Below, one piece after another: positions 61,435 through 64,000 of a stretch of 64,000 bases of DNA; the first letter of the stretch is position 1, and each line of letters opens with the position of its first letter. The stretch is from Steinernema hermaphroditum. Taxonomy: Eukaryota; Nematoda; Chromadorea; Rhabditida; Steinernematidae. The translations under genes and the position numbers were made by a program. Where the stretch lies: assembly GCA_030435675.1 (NCBI GenBank), contig CM059625.1, forward strand, positions 17,422,001 through 17,486,000. The letters run 5' to 3'. The notes under the pieces were generated by a model. The model was not told the DNA's origin and ran no database searches. It saw only the letters and a list, made by a program, of their open reading frames with translations.

Positions 61435-61708
61435 GCTGCGCGACACACACCCTGCAGCTCAGCGAGCTGAGCGGCAGCAAAACCGGTCGTCGCGCTGCGC
61501 GACAGGTCGCACAGTCGCGCAGAGTATAAACGCACTCACTGTGTCGCGTAGCTGCGCGACTGCGCGACAGGCAACAATCGGTCGCCGCGCTGCGCGACAC
61601 GTCGCGCTGTCGCGCAGAGTATAAACAGCCACGCTACTGCGCGACTGTCGCGCAGCGCGGCGACACTGTCGCACTGTCGACACTGTCGCGCAGAGTATAA
61701 ACAGGCCT
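61435..61708. repeat. Right subterminal palindromic repeat cluster
   Basis: Repeats of GTCGCGCAGAGTATAAAC (61515, 61605, 61684 regions), with CTGCGCGACTG and CGCGCTGCGCGACA palindromes. Mirror of the left cluster. Confidence 0.85.
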
Positions 61709-61710
61709 TA

Positions 61711-62135
61711 AGGTCGACGCGAGACTAGGGGCAAACGGTGGGCCTAGGTGGGTGTATTAACAGTGCAAAATACTAGGTGCCCTAACGCGCTCTATGTCCG
61801 TCAAAAGAGGCTTTCTCACCAGCATAGCATCGCTTCTCACCGACGATTCCCAAGTTACCCAGTGTATACTTAAACTCACAATTTTGTTTGGGTTGGAAAG
61901 TGTTCATACATACTACCTAAGGTAACCGTCTGACAGATCACAATCCGGCTACCTGATGTTCGTTAAGTATACACTGGGTCACTTGGGAATCACCGGTGAG
62001 AAACTAATATGGCGTCGGTGAGAAAGCATATCGCATCTCTTTTGACGGGTATAGAGCGCGTGAGGGCACCTAGTATTTTGCACAGTTTATACACTCATCT
62101 AGGCCTACCGTTCGCCCCTAGTCTCGCGTCGATCT
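61711..62135. mobile_element. Nested foldback (hairpin) MITE, about 425 bp
   Basis: Two arms of about 170 nt are inverted copies (about 61711-61880 and 61960-62135), around a loop of about 80 nt. The arm starts AGGTCGACGCGAGACTAGGG on the left and AGATCGACGCGAGACTAGGG on the inverted right. TA lies directly outside both ends (61709-61710, 62136-62137), as for Tc1/mariner-type insertions. No coding capacity. Confidence 0.88.
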
Positions 62136-62163
62136 TAGAGTTGCATGATTGACCGTTCCCTTG

Positions 62164-62617
62164 TTAGTGCCCAGTCTGTTAATCCGTCTGACAAGCTGGA
62201 AGTTTATTCGAGTATTGGATGGTTGCTCTCAAGCAAGAACATGCATTATTTTAATGATATCATTTGCTGAATGTAGCTAAGTGATGAATTGTTGTCGTTA
62301 CATTTGTGTTCGTCGGGAGCAGCCGGGCCATGTCCATTTCCAAAACCTTTCCTTTCAGTGATCGCACGAACCCTAACAAACGTTTGACAGCGGTCGCCTG
62401 CAGAAGAGACAGTCTAATACGTGAACCCATTCAACTTCTCGGAACTTCCGATGCTTTCTAATTTATGCAGGGTGTACCAACCCTTTGTGCCCGTATACCC
62501 TTTATTGGGCCGGCGAGGCTTGAGTGTGGCCAGTTCCGAAAAGGTTCATGAGATTTAATTACCGAATTAAGGGAGATGGGACTTTGGCCGATATTATGTT
62601 AGATGCTCTTACAAAGC
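62164..62617. other. Gap between transposon and beta-galactosidase gene
   Basis: About 450 nt with no gene. It holds the 3' flank of the minus-strand beta-galactosidase. Nothing else recognised. Confidence 0.5.
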
Positions 62618-64000
62618 TTAATAATCGTCACGGAAGCCCTTGAACTTGTTTTCATAGATCTTGTAGAGTCGGTCCGACTTTATGATATTCGGATCGGCGG
62701 TAGTGAAGTTGAACAGCGGTTTGTCAATAAAATTGATTTCGCACTGCGAACCACGGCACGTATCCGTTCCCAGAAGCTCCAGAATGACGATCGAATTTAC
62801 TGGACGGAGGTAGCTCCCTGGGACGTACAGAGTGATCTAGATTTTATGAAAATTTTTGTCGGGTGCTCATTTACCTGGGGGCCAGCGGCGGGCCAATAGC
62901 GGCCGACGTTGTATCCATTAATAAAGAGCTGTCCCTTTCTCCACTGTCTAGGATCGAGGAAGGTGTCTTGCTGCACGTCGGTCTCAAAGGTTCCGACGTA
63001 AACGTTCGGGCCTCTGGCTGGTCTCGCGTCTTCGGTGAGAATCTAAAAATTATGGCTTGCACAAAATAGTGAAATAAAATGTTTTGGCAACCACAGCAAA
63101 GGAGTTTCTAGCTTTGTTCAACTAACGTTACCTTGAGCTTTTTGAAGCTCTTCTCATTTATGTCAATTCCACATTGCTCCCAATCGTCGATCACCTGTCC
63201 GTTAAGCGTAACGTTCGAGATAATGCCCTAAAAGTATGATTTCGCCCAATACAGTCACACTGAAGTGTATGACCTTGAAGTCGTTAATAGTCTCATAGGT
63301 TTGTCGGCCTCGATTTTCGACCATGATGGATAAAGCCATCCCGGGCTCGGCATCCTTCGGCATGCTAATTGAATGCCGTTTAAAGGATCCGAAGACGTCG
63401 ACCAAAGTGCCCTGAAAAATCAATATCATTTGAATTAGATAGATGCAGACATACCATATATTCCCCATCAAGCATAACGTATCCGTGGTCTTTCAGAACG
63501 TCCACTTTAAGTACGCTTCCGGCCACTTTCAGCTTTGTTTCGTAGAGTACAAATCCATATGGTACATCCAACTCTTCGAAAGTCATTGGGTACTTGGAAT
63601 GTTTACAGCCATTGCTGACGGCCTTCTTCAATTTGGAGAGTGTTCCCAGCTTGGTCACCTTGATTTTGCCGTAAGCTTTCTTTCTATGAATGTTTTATAA
63701 ATAGAGTCTGCATTTCCCACTATATTCGCGATTAACACATTATCATATAAGATATCTTTCGAAATATCTACCTCCATTGTTTATGAATGCATAACTTACG
63801 TGCTATTCTGAGGCACAGCGAGAGGCTTATTAGGCCAGTCAGGAATCGTGGTAATCCAGTTTCGAATCGCCAGGTAATTTGCGGTAATGTCACCTGCCTC
63901 GGTAATCGGAGATGAGTAGTCATATGAGGTGATAACCTGGAATATAAGCAAACATTGAACATTACGATCTTTACCATCCTACCGCAGAGCTCACTTCGGC
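62618..64000 (-). CDS. Beta-galactosidase (GH35), C-terminal part (5' end outside window)
   Basis: Lysosomal or secreted glycosidase that removes terminal beta-galactose. Inferred exons on the minus strand are 63995-64000 (partial), 63800-63936, about 63455-63683, 63274-63411, 63132-63227, 62877-63042 and 62618-62836, stop TAA at 62618. The visible part starts just after the catalytic barrel: ITSYDYSSPITEAGD matches the family SYDYDAPLSEAGD. Next come FEELDVPYGFVLYET, YVMLDGEYMGTLVD, IMVENRGR, INDFKGIISNVTLNG, the jelly-roll GQLFINGYNIGRYWPAAGPQ and ITLYVPGSYLRPVNS. It ends ENKFKGFRDDY. The last exon's frame has no ATG and is easily missed. Worms have two such genes (bgal-1, bgal-2); I cannot say which this is. 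The catalytic Glu residues lie outside the window. Confidence 0.93.

Larger units (their letters stand above)
58542..62163 (-). mobile_element. PIF/Harbinger DNA transposon, with a nested hairpin element
   Basis: Terminal inverted repeats start CAAGGGAACGGTCAATCATG at the left end and, inverted, at the right end. Both ends are flanked by TTA (58539-58541 and 62164-62166), the TWA target duplication of the superfamily. Inside, on the minus strand, are a DDE_4-type transposase (58866-60247) and a MADF-domain gene (60290-61160), the usual two-gene layout. When 61711-62135 is left out, the right TIR continues to match the left one for about 50 bp, into TGTTTATACTCTGCGCGAC. So a second element inserted within the right TIR. 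Confidence 0.92.

Noticed and set aside
1..64000. CRISPR arrays, prokaryotic operons or phage systems
   Set aside because: Spliceosomal introns and animal genes throughout; no regularly spaced repeats of that kind.

Overview
The window looks like a nematode chromosome segment, most likely from a clade V worm of the strongylid (hookworm-like) kind. Protein genes are cut by many short introns, often 43-60 nt, with GT donors and TTTCAG or TTTTAG acceptors. Several start codons sit just downstream of such an acceptor, as in trans-spliced messages. Every gene I could name has a clear nematode or metazoan homologue. The species cannot be fixed from sequence alone.

Layout. 1-1,717 (+): 3' end of the AP-1/AP-2 beta-adaptin gene. 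1.7-14.9 kb: a gene-poor stretch. 14.9-17.9 kb (+): a neuropeptide Y-type GPCR. 18.3-23.9 kb (-): uso-1 (p115 Golgi tether) followed by a GDP-fucose transporter, possibly one operon. 25.4-28.1 kb (+): an unrecognised multi-exon gene, a diverged tandem duplication that carries an exon, and a Cys-rich exon. 29.5 kb (-): tRNA-Arg(UCG). 30.3-32.2 kb (-): S-adenosylmethionine synthetase with a TATA box. 35.8-38.4 kb (-): a secreted protein with four MAM-like domains. 39.6-47.4 kb (+): nog-1, rrp-8 and vps-11 head to tail, probably an operon. 47.6-48.9 kb (-): a nucleotide-sugar-type transporter with a GC-AG intron. 49.5-53.8 kb (-): synaptojanin (unc-26). 54.5-55.5 kb: a dead mariner. 57.1-58.3 kb (+): arl-8. 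58.5-62.2 kb: a PIF/Harbinger transposon with transposase and MADF genes, one terminal repeat being split by a nested hairpin element. 62.6-64.0 kb (-): 3' part of a beta-galactosidase gene.

Functional themes. Membrane traffic is prominent: beta-adaptin, USO1, VPS11, synaptojanin and ARL8. ARL8 recruits the HOPS complex that contains VPS11. NOG1 and RRP8 both act in nucleolar 60S ribosome assembly and rRNA modification, and RRP8 is a SAM-dependent methyltransferase. The GDP-fucose transporter and USO1 both act at the Golgi.

Most notable: the nested transposon architecture at 58.5-62.2 kb, the three-gene candidate operon, four NPF motifs in the VPS11 tail, a 31-bp perfect inverted repeat around a GPCR exon, and the unrecognised Cys-rich gene region at 25-28 kb. 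Exon limits were worked out by hand from splice signals, phase and family resemblance, and have no transcript support.
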